A DNA stretch of 64,000 nucleotides from Burkholderiales bacterium 67-32 (GTDB taxonomy: Bacteria; Pseudomonadota; Gammaproteobacteria; Burkholderiales; Burkholderiaceae_B): contig MKUP01000013.1 in NCBI GenBank assembly GCA_001898625.1, positions 124,001-188,000 of the forward strand, given 5' to 3'. The notes below the pieces were generated by a model. It did no database searches and was not told the DNA's origin. It was given only the letters and a program-made list of their open reading frames with translations. Both the position numbers and the translations under genes were made by a program. Below are positions 46,006 through 60,053 of this stretch, piece by piece; position 1 is the stretch's first letter, and every line of letters begins with the position of its first letter.

Positions 46006-49000
46006 ATGAAGCGCATGCTGTTCAACGCAACGCACCAGGAAGAACTGCGCGTTGCCATCGTCGACGGGCAGAAGCTCATCGACCTCGACATCGAAACCGC
46101 CGGCCGCGAACAACGCAAAGGCAATATCTACAAAGGTGTCATCACCCGCGTCGAACCCAGCCTGGAAGCCTGCTTCGTCAACTATGGCGAGGAACGCCAC
46201 GGCTTCCTGCCGTTCAAGGAAATCGCCCGCACCTACTTCAAGGAAGGCGTCGACGTCCGCAGCGCCCGCATCCAGGACGTGCTGCGCGAAGGCCAGGAAC
46301 TCATCGTCCAGGTCGAGAAGGAAGAGCGTGGCAACAAGGGCGCGGCCCTGACCACGTTCATCTCGCTGGCCGGCCGCTACCTGGTGCTGATGCCCAACAA
46401 CCCCCGCGGCGGCGGCGTGTCGCGCCGCGTCGAGGGCGAAGACCGCCAGGAACTGCGTGAAACCATGGAGCAGCTCCAGGTTCCGCAGGGCATGAGCATC
46501 ATCGCCCGCACCGCCGGCATCGGCCGCAACGTCGAAGAACTGCAGTGGGACCTGTCCTACCTGATGCAGCTCTGGACCGCGATCGACGGCGCCGCCCGCG
46601 AGAACGCCGGCCCCATCCTGATCTACCTGGAATCGAGCCTGGTCATCCGGGCCATCCGCGATTACTTCTCGCCCGACATCGGCGAGATCCTGATCGACAC
46701 CGACGACATCGCCGACCAGGCCTGCGCCTTCATGAGCGTGGTCATGCCGGACAACGTCCAGCGGGTGAAACGCTACCGCGACGACGTACCCCTGTTCTCG
46801 CGCTTCCAGATCGAACACCAGATCGAGACCGCCTACGCCCGCACGGTGCCCCTGCCCTCGGGCGGCGCGGTGGTGATCGACCACACCGAGGCCCTGGTCG
46901 CGGTGGACGTCAACTCGGCGCGCGCCACCAAGGGCAGCGACATCGAGGAAACCGCGCTGCGCACCAACCTGGAAGCGGCCGACGAAGTGGCCCGTCAGTT
47001 GCGCCTGCGCGACCTGGGCGGCCTGATCGTCATCGACTTCATCGACATGGAAGACGGCAAGAACCAGCGCGCCGTCGAGCAGCGCCTGCGCGAAGCCCTC
47101 CATTTCGACCGTGCCCGCGTGCAGATGGGCAAGATCTCCCGCTTCGGCCTGATGGAACTGTCGCGCCAGCGGCTGCGCCCGGCGCTGAACGAGGGCTCGC
47201 ACATCACCTGCCCGCGCTGCAACGGCACCGGCGTCATCCGCGACACCGAGTCCAGCGCGCTGCAGGTGCTGCGCCTGATCCAGGAAGAGTCCATGAAGGA
47301 AAACACCGCCGCCGTGCACGCACAGGTGCCGGTGGAAGTGGCCACCTTCCTGCTGAACGAAAAGCGCACCGACATCGCCAAGATGGAAGCGCGCTCGAAG
47401 GTCAACGTCATCCTCATTCCCAACAAGCACCTGGAAACGCCGCACCATCGCATCGAGCGCCTGCGGCACGACGACCCCAGGCTGGAAAGCGCCAAGGCGA
47501 GCTTCGAGCTGGCCGAGGCGCCCGAGACCAACCTCGCCTATTCCGCCCAGGAACACGAAGTCAAGGCCCGTCCCGAGGCCATCGTCAAGGGCATCACCCC
47601 CGCCCAGCCGGCGCCCGTCTCGTCCACGCCCTCGCCCAGCGCCAAGGCCCAGCCCGCCGCGGCACCGGCCGCCGGCGGCTTCTCGGCCCTGGTGTCGCGC
47701 CTGTTCGGCTGGCTCAAGGGCAGCCCCGCCCAGCCGGCCGAGCCGGCCGCCCGCCCGCGCAAGGAAGAATCGCGCGAGGACCGTGACGCCCATCGCAACC
47801 GCCGCCGCACCTCCCAGGGCAACGGCAACCGCGGCCGCCGCGACAACCGCGAGGCGCGTCCCGAAGACCGCGAGCGCCAGGAAGGCGAGGAAGGCCGCAA
47901 GGAAGCCCGCGATTCGCGCGGACAGCGCCGCGACGGCCGCAGGGACGACCGCGCCCGCGCGCCCAGGCAGGAAGAGCAGCAGCGCCCCGTCGCCGCCGCG
48001 CCGGTTACCGACGATGCCGAGCAGCAGTCGGGCGAAGCCCGCAACCGCAACCGCCGCGGCCGCCGCGGAGGACGCCGCGAGGACCTGCCGGCCGATGAAA
48101 CCGCCGGTTCGACCGTCGCCGCGGCCGCCGTCGTGGCTGGCGAGGCGCTAGCGCCGGTCGCCGCTCCTGCGGTTCCCGTCGTGCCGCAAGTACCTGTGGC
48201 CGCCGAACCGCAAGGTGACCAGGAAGAAGAGCTGTTCGCCTCCGCCGATGGCACCGATGGCGCCGATGGCGAACCGGAGCGCAAGCGCCGCCGCCGTCGC
48301 GGCCGCCGTGGCCGCCGTCAAGGCGAAGCCGGCGCCGCCCTGGGCGAAGATGGCCTGCAGGACGACGAATCGGCCGACGACGAGGATGGCGCTCCGGCGC
48401 CCGCCCCGGCCGAGCCTCTGGCCGTGGTGTCCGAGCCCATCCTGATCACGGCCGAGGCCCTGCCCATCGACACGCCCGCCCCCGTGGTGGCGGAAGTCGT
48501 GCACGCACCGGCCGAGCCCGTCCAGGAAGCCCAGCCGTCGCCGGAAGCCGCCCCTCAGGCCGAGGAACCCGCCCCCGTGGCGATCCCGCAGCCGGCCGAG
48601 GAACCCGCGCCCGCCGTTGCCGCCGAAGCCCCCGCTCAACCTGCCGCCGAGATCCCGGTCGAGCCGGTCCTGCCGATCGAGGCCGTGAGCGCGCCCGCGC
48701 CCCAGGCCGATGCCCCCGCCGCACAGCCCGAACCGGCTGCCGTGCAAGCCCAGGCCGAAGTGCCCGCGCCCGTGGCCGAACCCCCTGCCCCGCAACCGGC
48801 CTCCATCCTGGATACGCCGGCCCAGATCGTGGTGCCGCAGGCTGCCTCGCACGACGAACTCGTGCGCGTGGTCGAGCAGGCCGGCATGCAGTGGGTGGAA
48901 ACGGACAGCGACAAGCTGGCCGCCTCCCGCCAAGCCGCGCCGGCCGCCGCGCCGGCCCGCCTGGGCCGTGAGCCGCGCATCCGCGCGCAGGTGACGTCCG

Positions 49001-49044
49001 AGGCGCTGGTTCAGGTGGAAACCCGCTCCGACCTGCGTCACTGA
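46006..49044 (+). CDS. rne: Ribonuclease E
   Basis: 1012 residues. The endonuclease and scaffold of the RNA degradosome. Start [21 protein letters not shown]1 domain ([20 protein letters not shown]), 5' sensor and DNase I-like catalytic part with [15 protein letters not shown] and [13 protein letters not shown], then the zinc-link CPRCNGTG (about 403). Residues from about 510 are low-complexity: an Arg-rich stretch ([33 protein letters not shown]) and a long Ala/Pro/Glu tail. These are the RNA-binding and degradosome-assembly parts. A strong terminator follows. Confidence 0.96.
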   Translation: MKRMLFNATHQEELRVAIVDGQKLIDLDIETAGREQRKGNIYKGVITRVEPSLEACFVNYGEERHGFLPFKEIARTYFKEGVDVRSARIQDVLREGQELIVQVEKEERGNKGAALTTFISLAGRYLVLMPNNPRGGGVSRRVEGEDRQELRETMEQLQVPQGMSIIARTAGIGRNVEELQWDLSYLMQLWTAIDGAARENAGPILIYLESSLVIRAIRDYFSPDIGEILIDTDDIADQACAFMSVVMPDNVQRVKRYRDDVPLFSRFQIEHQIETAYARTVPLPSGGAVVIDHTEALVAVDVNSARATKGSDIEETALRTNLEAADEVARQLRLRDLGGLIVIDFIDMEDGKNQRAVEQRLREALHFDRARVQMGKISRFGLMELSRQRLRPALNEGSHITCPRCNGTGVIRDTESSALQVLRLIQEESMKENTAAVHAQVPVEVATFLLNEKRTDIAKMEARSKVNVILIPNKHLETPHHRIERLRHDDPRLESAKASFELAEAPETNLAYSAQEHEVKARPEAIVKGITPAQPAPVSSTPSPSAKAQPAAAPAAGGFSALVSRLFGWLKGSPAQPAEPAARPRKEESREDRDAHRNRRRTSQGNGNRGRRDNREARPEDRERQEGEEGRKEARDSRGQRRDGRRDDRARAPRQEEQQRPVAAAPVTDDAEQQSGEARNRNRRGRRGGRREDLPADETAGSTVAAAAVVAGEALAPVAAPAVPVVPQVPVAAEPQGDQEEELFASADGTDGADGEPERKRRRRRGRRGRRQGEAGAALGEDGLQDDESADDEDGAPAPAPAEPLAVVSEPILITAEALPIDTPAPVVAEVVHAPAEPVQEAQPSPEAAPQAEEPAPVAIPQPAEEPAPAVAAEAPAQPAAEIPVEPVLPIEAVSAPAPQADAPAAQPEPAAVQAQAEVPAPVAEPPAPQPASILDTPAQIVVPQAASHDELVRVVEQAGMQWVETDSDKLAASRQAAPAAAPARLGREPRIRAQVTSEALVQVETRSDLRH

Positions 49045-49065
49045 TCACGCAGCCGGGCCGTCACG

Positions 49066-49095
49066 ATGCCGCACGTTCGCGTGCGGCATTTTTTT
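49066..49095 (+). terminator. Intrinsic terminator after rne
   Basis: ATGCCGCAC-gttcgc-GTGCGGCAT followed by seven Ts. It lies 21 bp after the rne stop and separates rne from the convergent MocR-like gene. Confidence 0.92.
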
Positions 49096-49110
49096 GCCCT
49101 GAATCAGCTC

Positions 49111-50637
49111 TCAGGGCAAGGAACGCAGCACCTGCGCCAGCTTCCTGACCGCGGCACCGAGTTCGTTCGGCGCATAGGCGGCGAACCCCATCAGGAAGCC
49201 GGCCTCGTGCCTGTCCGAGGCATGCAGCGCCGTCAGCCCGAGCAGCTCGATCCCGGCCCGGCGCGCCGCGTCCACCACCGCGCGCTCGGACAGGTCGCGG
49301 ATGAAGACACAGGGCATCTGCATGCCGCCCGCCGGCACCCGGGGCTCGACGAACTCGGCCAGGTGTCTGCGCACCAGCCGCGCCAACACATCGCGCCGCT
49401 CGGCATAGACGGCGCGCATGGTGCGCACGTGCGCGCCGAAATGCCCGCCCTCGATGAAGCGCGCCAGCGTGAGCTGCGGCAGCGGCGCGCTGTGTCCATC
49501 CAGCAGGGTGCGCGCCACCGTCATCGGCGCCACGAGCTGCGGCGGCAGGATCATGTAGCCGATGCGCAGGCCGGGGAACAGCGACTTGGTGAAGGTACCG
49601 ATATAGATGGTCCGTTCGTGCGGATCGAGTCCCTGCACGCAGGCCGTGGGCCGGCCGGCGTAGTGGAACTCGCTGTCGTAGTCATCCTCGATGATCCAGG
49701 CCCGCTGCCGCCGGGCCCATTCGATGACGGCCAGGCGGCGGTCCAGCGCCAGCGTCGTTCCTGTCGGGAATTGATGCGATGGCGTCAGGAACACGGCCCG
49801 GGCAGCCTGGGGCGCCTCGCGCAGCAGGTCCACCCGCATGCCGTCGGCATCCAGGGGCACCGGCACGCATGCCAGGCCGGCGGCGTCGAAGGCCTTGCGC
49901 GCCCCGTGGTAGACGGGGTCCTCGATGAAGATCCGGTCGCCCGGATCGAGCAGCACGTTGGCGCACAGGGTCAGCGCCTGCTGGGAACTCGTCAGCACCA
50001 GCACCCGCTCGGGCGTGGCGCACGCGCCGCGCTCCAGATTGACATAGTCCGCGATGGCCCGCCGCAGTGGCTCCATGCCCTGCGGCGGGCTGTGCCGCAA
50101 CACCTCCGGGCCATGCGCCTTCAACACCTGCCGCCCCAGCCGCTCCCAGGTCTGTAGTGGGAAACCGCGCGTCTCCGGCACGCCGGGCGCGAACGGGCGA
50201 GTGTCGAGGAAATCGCGCACGCCGCCGCCGTCGAACATGGCGCCGCCGCGCCGGCTCAGGCGCAAGGCCTCGCTCGGAGCCCGCGCGCGCGGCGCCGCTC
50301 CGCGCCCCGGCCTGCGCTGCGCCCGTTCCGACACGAAGCTGCCGCTGCCCACCCGCCGATCGATGAAGCCTTCCACGTGCAACTGGCCATAGGCCGCCTC
50401 GACCGTGTCGCGGGACACGTCCAGCGACCGCGCCAGGGCGCGCGACGCCGGCAGGGGCCGGCCCGCCTCGAGCGTGCCGTCCAGGATCAGTTGCCGGACC
50501 GAGCGGTGGATGCGCGCATGCAGGGGCAAGGCGGCGTGCGCGGGATCGCCGATCCAGGCCTTGACGGATTCGAGCTGGGCATGTTTGAACAATTGGCCGG
50601 TACCTATGCCAATAAATGGCGGGGAACAGCCAACCAT
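49111..50637 (-). CDS. MocR/PdxR-type PLP-dependent transcriptional regulator
   Basis: About 508 residues. A GntR winged helix (HARIHRSVRQLILDGTLEAG, LPASRALARSLDVSRDTVEA) is joined by a linker to a class I aminotransferase-like domain (TSSQQALTLCANVLLDPGDR, EDPVYHGARKAF, EDDYDSEFHYAG and the PLP lysine in YIGTFTKSLFPGLRIGY). MocR proteins use PLP or an aldimine as ligand. The start is uncertain: ATG at 50637 is taken, but the N-terminal homology begins near 50595 (LFKHAQLES) and ATG-like codons also occur at 50673. It is divergent from the BenE-type permease. Confidence 0.85.
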   Translation of the reverse strand: MVGCSPPFIGIGTGQLFKHAQLESVKAWIGDPAHAALPLHARIHRSVRQLILDGTLEAGRPLPASRALARSLDVSRDTVEAAYGQLHVEGFIDRRVGSGSFVSERAQRRPGRGAAPRARAPSEALRLSRRGGAMFDGGGVRDFLDTRPFAPGVPETRGFPLQTWERLGRQVLKAHGPEVLRHSPPQGMEPLRRAIADYVNLERGACATPERVLVLTSSQQALTLCANVLLDPGDRIFIEDPVYHGARKAFDAAGLACVPVPLDADGMRVDLLREAPQAARAVFLTPSHQFPTGTTLALDRRLAVIEWARRQRAWIIEDDYDSEFHYAGRPTACVQGLDPHERTIYIGTFTKSLFPGLRIGYMILPPQLVAPMTVARTLLDGHSAPLPQLTLARFIEGGHFGAHVRTMRAVYAERRDVLARLVRRHLAEFVEPRVPAGGMQMPCVFIRDLSERAVVDAARRAGIELLGLTALHASDRHEAGFLMGFAAYAPNELGAAVRKLAQVLRSLP

Positions 50638-50693
50638 TCTAAGGCTATAAAAATCCTTGCCGTATCGGCCCAACCCTAGCCTTCAGGAATCCC

Positions 50694-51941
50694 ATGCCGG
50701 CCCTGCCCTCCTCCCGCCCCGCCTCGTCCCTGCGCTGGAGCGATCTGCCCCACCCCATCGTGGCCGGCCTGATCTCGGTCATCGTCAACTATGGCGGCAC
50801 CTTCATCCTGGTGTTCCAGGCGGCCCGCGCCGCCGGCCTGAGCCCGGAGCTGACCGCCTCCTGGGTATGGTCGGTGTCGATCGGCGTCGGCGTGACGGGT
50901 TGCCTGCTGAGCTGGATCTACCGCGAGCCCATCATCACCGCCTGGTCCACGCCGGCAGCCGCCTTTCTCGTCACGGCCCTGGCCACCACGCCCTACCCGG
51001 AAGCGGTGGGCGCCTACCTGGTGTCGGCCGCCGCCTTCGTCGTACTGGGCCTGTCCGGCTGCTTCGAGAAAGTGATACGGTTCATCCCGCCCGGCGTGGC
51101 AGCCGGGCTGCTGGCGGGCATCCTGCTGCAATTCGGCATCCAGGCATTCGGCGGACTGAGCGTCGACCCGTGGCTGGCCGGGCTGCTGATCGTCGCCTAC
51201 GTCGCGCTCAAGCGCTGCACCGCGCGCTACGCCGTGGTGGGCATCCTCGTGGCGGGGCTGGCGTTCCTGCTCGCGCAGGGCCGCGTCGACCTGTCCGGAC
51301 TGGAACTGAAATTCGCGGCCCCCATCCCGACGATGCCGGCATTCTCGCTGAATGCCCTGCTGAGCGTCGCGCTGCCGCTGTTCCTGATCACGCTGACCGG
51401 CCAGTACATGCCCGGCATGCTCGTGCTGCGCAACGACGGCTTCAAGACCAGCGCCAATCCCATCGTGACCGCCACCGGGCTGGGATCGCTGCTGATGGCG
51501 CCGTTCGGTTCGCACGCCTTCAACGTCGCCGCGATCACGGCCGCGATCTGCACCGGCCGGGAAGCGCACGAAAACCCGTCCAGGCGCTGGATCGCCGGGA
51601 TCGCGGCGGGCGTGTTCTACATCCTCGTCGGCGTGTTCGGCGTGACGCTGGCCGCCGTCTTCATGGCTTTCCCCGCCACCTTCATCACCACGCTGGCGGG
51701 CCTGGCGCTGCTGGGCACCCTGGGCGGCAGCCTGGCCACCGCCCTGGCCGAGCCCAGGACGCGCGAAGCCGCGCTGATCACCTTCCTGGCGTCGGCCGCC
51801 AATATCACGATGTTCGGCATAGGCGGCGCGTTCTGGGGACTGCTGGTCGGCCTGCTGGCCCACGGCGCGCTGAACGGACGCCTGCCGCGGCAGTGCCGCA
51901 AAATCACCACAAAGCTGCCCGAGCCCGGCCGCAACGCCTAG
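50694..51941 (+). CDS. BenE family permease
   Basis: 415 residues, about 12 hydrophobic segments. The BenE group (benzoate/proton symporter-like) is seen in PIVAGLISVIVNYGGTFILV, ITAWSTPAAAFLVTAL and PFGSHAFNVAAITAAICTG. It imports small carboxylates in characterised members; the true substrate here is unknown. It is divergent from the MocR-type regulator, its likely controller. It is followed after 37 bp by the hybrid kinase. Confidence 0.88.
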   Translation: MPALPSSRPASSLRWSDLPHPIVAGLISVIVNYGGTFILVFQAARAAGLSPELTASWVWSVSIGVGVTGCLLSWIYREPIITAWSTPAAAFLVTALATTPYPEAVGAYLVSAAAFVVLGLSGCFEKVIRFIPPGVAAGLLAGILLQFGIQAFGGLSVDPWLAGLLIVAYVALKRCTARYAVVGILVAGLAFLLAQGRVDLSGLELKFAAPIPTMPAFSLNALLSVALPLFLITLTGQYMPGMLVLRNDGFKTSANPIVTATGLGSLLMAPFGSHAFNVAAITAAICTGREAHENPSRRWIAGIAAGVFYILVGVFGVTLAAVFMAFPATFITTLAGLALLGTLGGSLATALAEPRTREAALITFLASAANITMFGIGGAFWGLLVGLLAHGALNGRLPRQCRKITTKLPEPGRNA

Positions 51942-51978
51942 AATGGCGGCTTGGCCTGCCCTACGGGATATCCCCTCC

Positions 51979-55457
<3,479 letters not shown>

Positions 55458-55473
<16 letters not shown>

Positions 55474-56321
55474 CGCGGCCCGCCTGGAACGCCATGGAAC
55501 CCGACCTGGACGAAATCGAGCTGGACCTGTTCGTCGAAGCCCTGCGGCGGCGCCACGGCTATGACCTGGGCCAATACGCGCGCCCCTCGCTCAAGCGGCG
55601 CGTGCAGGGGCTGGTCCGCCAGCATGGCCTCGCGCACATCGGCGAACTCACCTCGCGCATGCTGCGCGATGCCACCTTCCTGCCCCAGGTGATCGACGGG
55701 CTGTCGGTGCCCGTCTCGGAAATGTTCCGCGATCCCTTCGTGTTCGAAGCGCTGCGCACCAAAGTGTTTCCGACCCTGGCCTCGTATCCCAGTATCAACA
55801 TCTGGCAGGCGGGCTGCGCCCACGGCGAGGAAGTCTATTCGCTCGCCATCCTGCTCGAGGAAGCCGGACTGTACGATCGCAGCCAGATCTACGCCACCGA
55901 TTTTTCCGACGCCGCCCTGGCGCGGGCCCGGGAAGGCATCTTCCCCGTGCGCGAGGCGCGGGCGGCCTCGCTGCGCTACCAGCAGTCGGGCGGCACCCGC
56001 ACGCTGGCCGACTACTATCACGCGCGCTACGACCTGGTGAAGCTGGACGAATCGCTGTGCCGCAACGTGGTCTTCGCCAACCACAACCTGGCCACGGACG
56101 GGGTGTTCTGCGAAGCCCACCTGATCCTGTGCCGCAACGTGCTGATCTACTTCAACAACACCTTGCAGGACCGCACGCTGGCCCTGTTCGCCGACAGCCT
56201 CGTGCGCGGCGGCTTCCTGTGCCTGGGCACCAAGGAAAACCTCGCGCTGGCCTCGGCCGCCTCCAGCTTCGCCACGGTGGACGGCCCGGCGCGGATATTC
56301 CGATCGGTGCGGGCAACCTGA
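55458..56321 (+). CDS. CheR-type protein-glutamate methyltransferase
   Basis: 287 residues. The N-terminal helical domain (RRRHGYDLGQYARPSLKRRV) and SAM motif IWQAGCAHGEEVYSLAILLE (about 116-135), with IYATDFSDAALARAREGIF and LILCRNVLIYFN, are CheR signatures. It uses S-adenosylmethionine to methylate glutamates on a receptor. No chemoreceptor gene is near. The frame starts inside the kinase gene (16-bp overlap); ATG at 55494 (MEPDLDE) is an alternative start that would not overlap. Confidence 0.9.
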
Positions 56322-56333
56322 CGGAGGGATGCG

Positions 56334-56894
56334 ATGGAACTGGTGGCCATCGGCTGTTCCACCGGCGGATTGCGGGCCCTGCAAGTCCTGCTGCGCGGCC
56401 TGGCCCCCTGCCCCCGGACCGCGTTCGTCGTCGTCATCCATACGGCCTCTGCCGATGCCGACTCCCTGTGCCAGTTGCTGGCCCGCGACACCTCCATGTC
56501 CGTGCAGGAAGCGCAGGAGCGTGCGCCGGTGCTGCCGGGTGTGCTCTATGTCGCGCCGCCGGGCTATCATCTGCTCATCGGGCGCGACCAATATTTCTAT
56601 TTGAACGTCGACCCCAAGGTCTGCTTCGTTCGGCCCAGCATCGACGTGCTGTTCGAATCGGCCGCCGATGCTTACCGCCACCGCATGGCCGGCGTGATCC
56701 TGACCGGCGCCAACGACGATGGCGCCCGCGGACTGCGCTGCGTGCGACGACGGGCGGGCATCGCGCTGGTGCAAGACCCGGAGGAAGCGGAAGCCTCCAG
56801 CATGCCTGAAGCGGCGCTTTCCCTGGCGGGCGCCGACCATTGCCTCGCGCTCGCCGGCATCGCGAGCGAACTCAACCGGATGTGCCTATCTTGA
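56334..56894 (+). CDS. CheB-type methylesterase, receiver domain absent
   Basis: 186 residues, the catalytic domain only. The Ser-His-Asp set is readable: GCSTGGLRALQVLL (Ser about 9), VVVIHTASADADSL (His about 41) and VILTGANDDGARGL (Asp about 129); the final motif has NDD where typical CheB has GxD. It removes methyl groups from receptor glutamates. Without receiver it may be constitutive or controlled in trans. Its stop overlaps the next start (TTGA). Confidence 0.86.
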   Translation: MELVAIGCSTGGLRALQVLLRGLAPCPRTAFVVVIHTASADADSLCQLLARDTSMSVQEAQERAPVLPGVLYVAPPGYHLLIGRDQYFYLNVDPKVCFVRPSIDVLFESAADAYRHRMAGVILTGANDDGARGLRCVRRRAGIALVQDPEEAEASSMPEAALSLAGADHCLALAGIASELNRMCLS

Positions 56895-57901
56895 AGACCG
56901 ACCTGCCCACCCCCAAGATCCTGATCGTGGACGACACGCCGGCCAACCTGTTCGCCATGCGCAAGCTGCTGGCGCAGATCGATGCCGAACTGGTCACGGT
57001 CACCTCGGGCAACGAAGCGCTGGCGCTTTGCCTGGACCAGCGCTTCGCGCTGATCCTGCTCGACGTCAACATGCCGGAGATGGACGGCTACGAGGTCGCC
57101 GCCCTGCTGTCCAACGAGCCGCTCAATCGCGACACGCCCGTCATCTTCGTCACCGCCGCCTTCGCCGACGACCTGAACCAGTTGAAGGGCTATCGCAGCG
57201 GCGCGGTGGACTACATCGCCAAGCCGGTCAACGACTCGATCCTGCTGTCCAAGGTCAAGGTATTCCTGGAACTGGAAACCGGCCGCCAGCAGTTGGCGCA
57301 GGCGCTGTCCACGCTGGAACAGCGCAATCAGCAGTTGCAGGTGGAGATCGCCGAACGGCGCCGCATCGAGGAGCAGATGCGCCACCAGGCCACGCACGAC
57401 CAGTTGACCGGGCTGCCGAACCGGGCCTTGTTCATCGAGACCCTGGACCGCTTCCTGAGCCGCGCCCAGCGGCACGAGGAGTTGTTCGCCCTGCTGTACG
57501 TGGACATCGACGGCTTCAAGCAGGTCAACGACGGCTATGGCCACCAGGCCGGCGACATGCTGTTGCAAGCCTTCTCGCTGCGCCTGCGGTCCGCGCTGCG
57601 CGCCGAGGACGTCGTAGCCCGCCTGGGCGGCGACGAATTCGGCGTCCTGCTGTGCAAGGCCGCCGATAGCGGCGCGATCCAGCAGAAATGCGTCGACCTG
57701 TGCGAGATCCTGCGCGCGCCCTACCGGCTGACCAGCAACGGCCAGGCATTCACGGCCCACGTCGGGGCCAGCATAGGCGCCGCGATCGCCATGCAGCACG
57801 GCATCAACCGCGACAGCCTGGTGCAGGCGGCCGACAACGCGATGTACGAAGCCAAGCGCAGCGGCAAGAACCAGGCGAGGCTGGCCGCCACGCTGCTGTG
57901 A
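56891..57901 (+). CDS. Receiver-GGDEF diguanylate cyclase
   Basis: 336 residues from a TTG start that overlaps the cheB stop by 4 bp. The receiver (KILIVDDTPANLFAMRKLL, LILLDVNMPEMDGYE with phospho-Asp about 57, VDYIAKPVN) is followed by a short coiled coil and GGDEF domain: LTGLPNRALF, DIDGFKQVNDGYGH and the active site RLGGDEFGVLL. The inhibitory I-site RxxD (RAED) is five residues before GGDEF. It should make c-di-GMP when phosphorylated. Probable output of the upstream kinase. Confidence 0.92.
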   Translation: MKTDLPTPKILIVDDTPANLFAMRKLLAQIDAELVTVTSGNEALALCLDQRFALILLDVNMPEMDGYEVAALLSNEPLNRDTPVIFVTAAFADDLNQLKGYRSGAVDYIAKPVNDSILLSKVKVFLELETGRQQLAQALSTLEQRNQQLQVEIAERRRIEEQMRHQATHDQLTGLPNRALFIETLDRFLSRAQRHEELFALLYVDIDGFKQVNDGYGHQAGDMLLQAFSLRLRSALRAEDVVARLGGDEFGVLLCKAADSGAIQQKCVDLCEILRAPYRLTSNGQAFTAHVGASIGAAIAMQHGINRDSLVQAADNAMYEAKRSGKNQARLAATLL

Positions 57902-57910
57902 CCGCCCGCG

Positions 57911-59213
57911 CTAAAGCGTGACCGCGACGCCCTGGCGGGCGTCGGCGTGGCGCAGGAAATCGGTGACGGCATCGCCCCCCATGGGGGGCGAGCACAGGAA
58001 ACCCTGCCAGGCATCGCAGCCCAGTTGCCTGAGCGCCTCCAGCTGCTGCGGCGTCTCGACGCCTTCGGCAATGGTCTGGATATCGACCGAGCGACAGAAC
58101 TGGATGACGGTGCGCAGCATTTCCTTGTCGTAGGTGTTGTCCAGCATACCGGCCACGAACTGCCGGTCCAGCTTGACCGCCGCGAACTGCGCCGAGCGCA
58201 GCCGCAGGAAATTGGAATATCCGCTGCCGAAGTCGTCCAGGCTGAAGCCCACCCCCATTTCTCCCAGCCGCCGGGTGATGGTGCCGGCCTCTTCCGGATC
58301 GGGAATCTCGGCCGACTCGGTCAGCTCGATCTCCAGCCGGCCCGATTCGATGCCATATTCCTCCAGGACCCTGCCCACGCTCTCGGCCAGGTCCCCCTGC
58401 AACTGGGCGGCGCTGAGATTGACGGCCACCTGGGCACAGAACACGCCTTCCTCGCGCCATTGGGCCAGTTGCTGGCACGCGCGCTTGAGCACCCACATGC
58501 CCAGCGCGGAGCTAAGCCCCGCCGCCTCGACCTCGGGCACGAAGTCGTTGGGCATGACCAGGGCGCCCTTGCGATGCCAGCGCACCAGGGCCTCGACGCC
58601 GCGCACCCGGCCAGTCCGCATCTCGAGCTGGGGCTGGTAGAACAGTTCGAACTCGCCGCGGTCCAGGCCCTGCATGACCTCGGTGACCAGCGTGTCCTCG
58701 CGCGACATCAGCACGCCGTCCAGGTCCTCGGGGCCGTCGTTCCAGCACACCCAGCGCGCACGGGTGCGCAGCGCGTAGCGGGCCGCCTGCTGGGCGCGCA
58801 GCAACACGTTGGAAGGCTGGGGCAGGTCGCTGGGCAGCGACGATGCCGAAGGCGGCCAGCGAGGACCCCTGGCTGGCACCCAGTATCTGCAACAGCGAGG
58901 ATCGCTGGAACAACCGCTGGGCGGCGCCTATCGCACCCGACTTGTCGTTGACGTCGCGCAACACGACGATCAGGCTGGCGTCGTCGAGCATGCAAAGCAG
59001 GTCGTCCGCCCGGATGAAACGGCGGATCTTGCTGAGGATCTCGTCACGCTGGTGGGGAGCGGCGTCGGAGGGCAAGGCCAGCGCCATGACAGCGGCGCGC
59101 CGGCGCTCGCCGATCAGCACGCCCAGCTCGCGCAACAGCATGGCCCGTTCGCTGACATTGGCGAACTGTCGTACGGCCTCGGCGGGCTTGGACCTTCTAG
59201 GCATCGGCGACAT
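57911..59213 (-). pseudogene. Frameshifted GGDEF-like/EAL protein
   Basis: Two overlapping minus-strand frames make one protein. The first (59213 to about 58845) reads MSPMPRRSKPAEAVRQFANV to SSLAAFGIVA, the degenerate first half of a GGDEF domain. Continuation (SLPSDLPQPSNVLLRAQQAA) and a full EAL domain (FELFYQPQLEMRTGRVRGVE, EIELTESAEI, DDFGSGYSN, KLDRQF, IAEGVET) lie in another frame to 57911. The break near 58843-58847 needs one extra base removed, or two bases added. EAL catalytic residues look intact except that the EAL motif is VEALVRW as usual. It could be a real mutation, a sequencing error, or internal start. It converges on the cyclase gene with a 9-bp gap. Confidence 0.75.
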
Positions 59214-59228
59214 GGAAAAATCGAACAA

Positions 59229-59561
59229 ACATCAAGCTTCTTTTAATCGATATACCGCTAGTCCGTCATCGGCGCCAGGCACACGGGGCCGTGATACATG
59301 ATCATCGCACAGAGGCGATCATCGCAAAAGCGAAACCGCGCCCCGTGGGGCCAGCCCGGTCATCCGGCGCGAACGACGCGCCTTTCGCGGCAAGTTAGTA
59401 AACGCCAACATTAGACTTCACCCGATAATCCGTATGGGATCATTAAGGGACGCATAGGCGGCAAGAACGGGTTCTCCCGTTACAATGTTAACAACTGTTG
59501 CCTTCAGTACGAAGCCCCCTGGGCAATACCCTATGCTCTCAAGCGGATCAACGGGGAATAC
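59229..59561. promoter_or_regulatory. Intergenic control region of bcsP
   Basis: No gene is seen. It holds a 10-bp direct repeat GATCATCGCA at 59300-59309 and 59317-59326 (17-bp spacing), an AT-rich part (59395-59450), and a hairpin AACGGG-ttct-CCCGTT followed by TGTTAACAACTGTTG with AACA/TGTT symmetry (about 59467-59500). These are operator candidates for the divergent EAL gene and bcsP. Confidence 0.4.
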
Positions 59562-60053
59562 ATGAAAGAATCCGACGACATCGCCAACCTGTTCCGGCAC
59601 TTCGGCGGCCAGCCTGACCAGTACCAGGAAATCAGTCGCGCCAACGAAGCCCACCAATCGCGCGAGCGCTGGCCGCTGCTGGCCTCGATCGAGGCGGACC
59701 AGGCTGCGCAACGCCCCCCCGTGGACGTGCCTGTCCTCGGGAACGCTCCGCAGGCGCCGCAGCCGGCCGTCCAGCCCGCGACCGCCCGGCCGGTTGCCGC
59801 GCCGTCTGCCGCCGAACCGATCCCGTCACCGGCCGGGCGCATAGAGCCCCATCTGTCCGCTCCGCCGGCATCGCCTCCTCCCGCCGACCCGCGCGCCACT
59901 GTCGGCGTCTCCACTACCGCTGCCCGTATGGCTCCGGAGCGGGAACCGGAACCCCAGTTGCAAGCGCTCTTCACCCGCCTGGCCCGACCTGCCGCCCAAA
60001 CCTCGGCCGACAAGAAAAGCGCATCCCTCCTCGAACGTTTGAATCGACTGTGA
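59562..60053 (+). CDS. Cellulose biosynthesis accessory protein BcsP/BcsR-like
   Basis: 163 residues. The N-terminus DDIANLFRHFGGQPDQYQEI and SRERWPLLASIEADQ carries the RWPLL motif of BcsR, and the middle is Pro/Ala-rich as in BcsP/BcsO-type proteins of betaproteobacteria. The C-terminus (SADKKSASLLERLNRL) is a conserved helix-like end. Such proteins accompany BcsQ in cellulose synthase operons. The stop overlaps the bcsQ GTG start (GTGA). Confidence 0.75.
   Translation: MKESDDIANLFRHFGGQPDQYQEISRANEAHQSRERWPLLASIEADQAAQRPPVDVPVLGNAPQAPQPAVQPATARPVAAPSAAEPIPSPAGRIEPHLSAPPASPPPADPRATVGVSTTAARMAPEREPEPQLQALFTRLARPAAQTSADKKSASLLERLNRL

Noticed and set aside
48446-49048. Gly/Arg-rich minus-strand frames opposite the rne tail
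   Set aside because: Shadows of the Ala/Pro/Glu-rich RNase E C-terminus.
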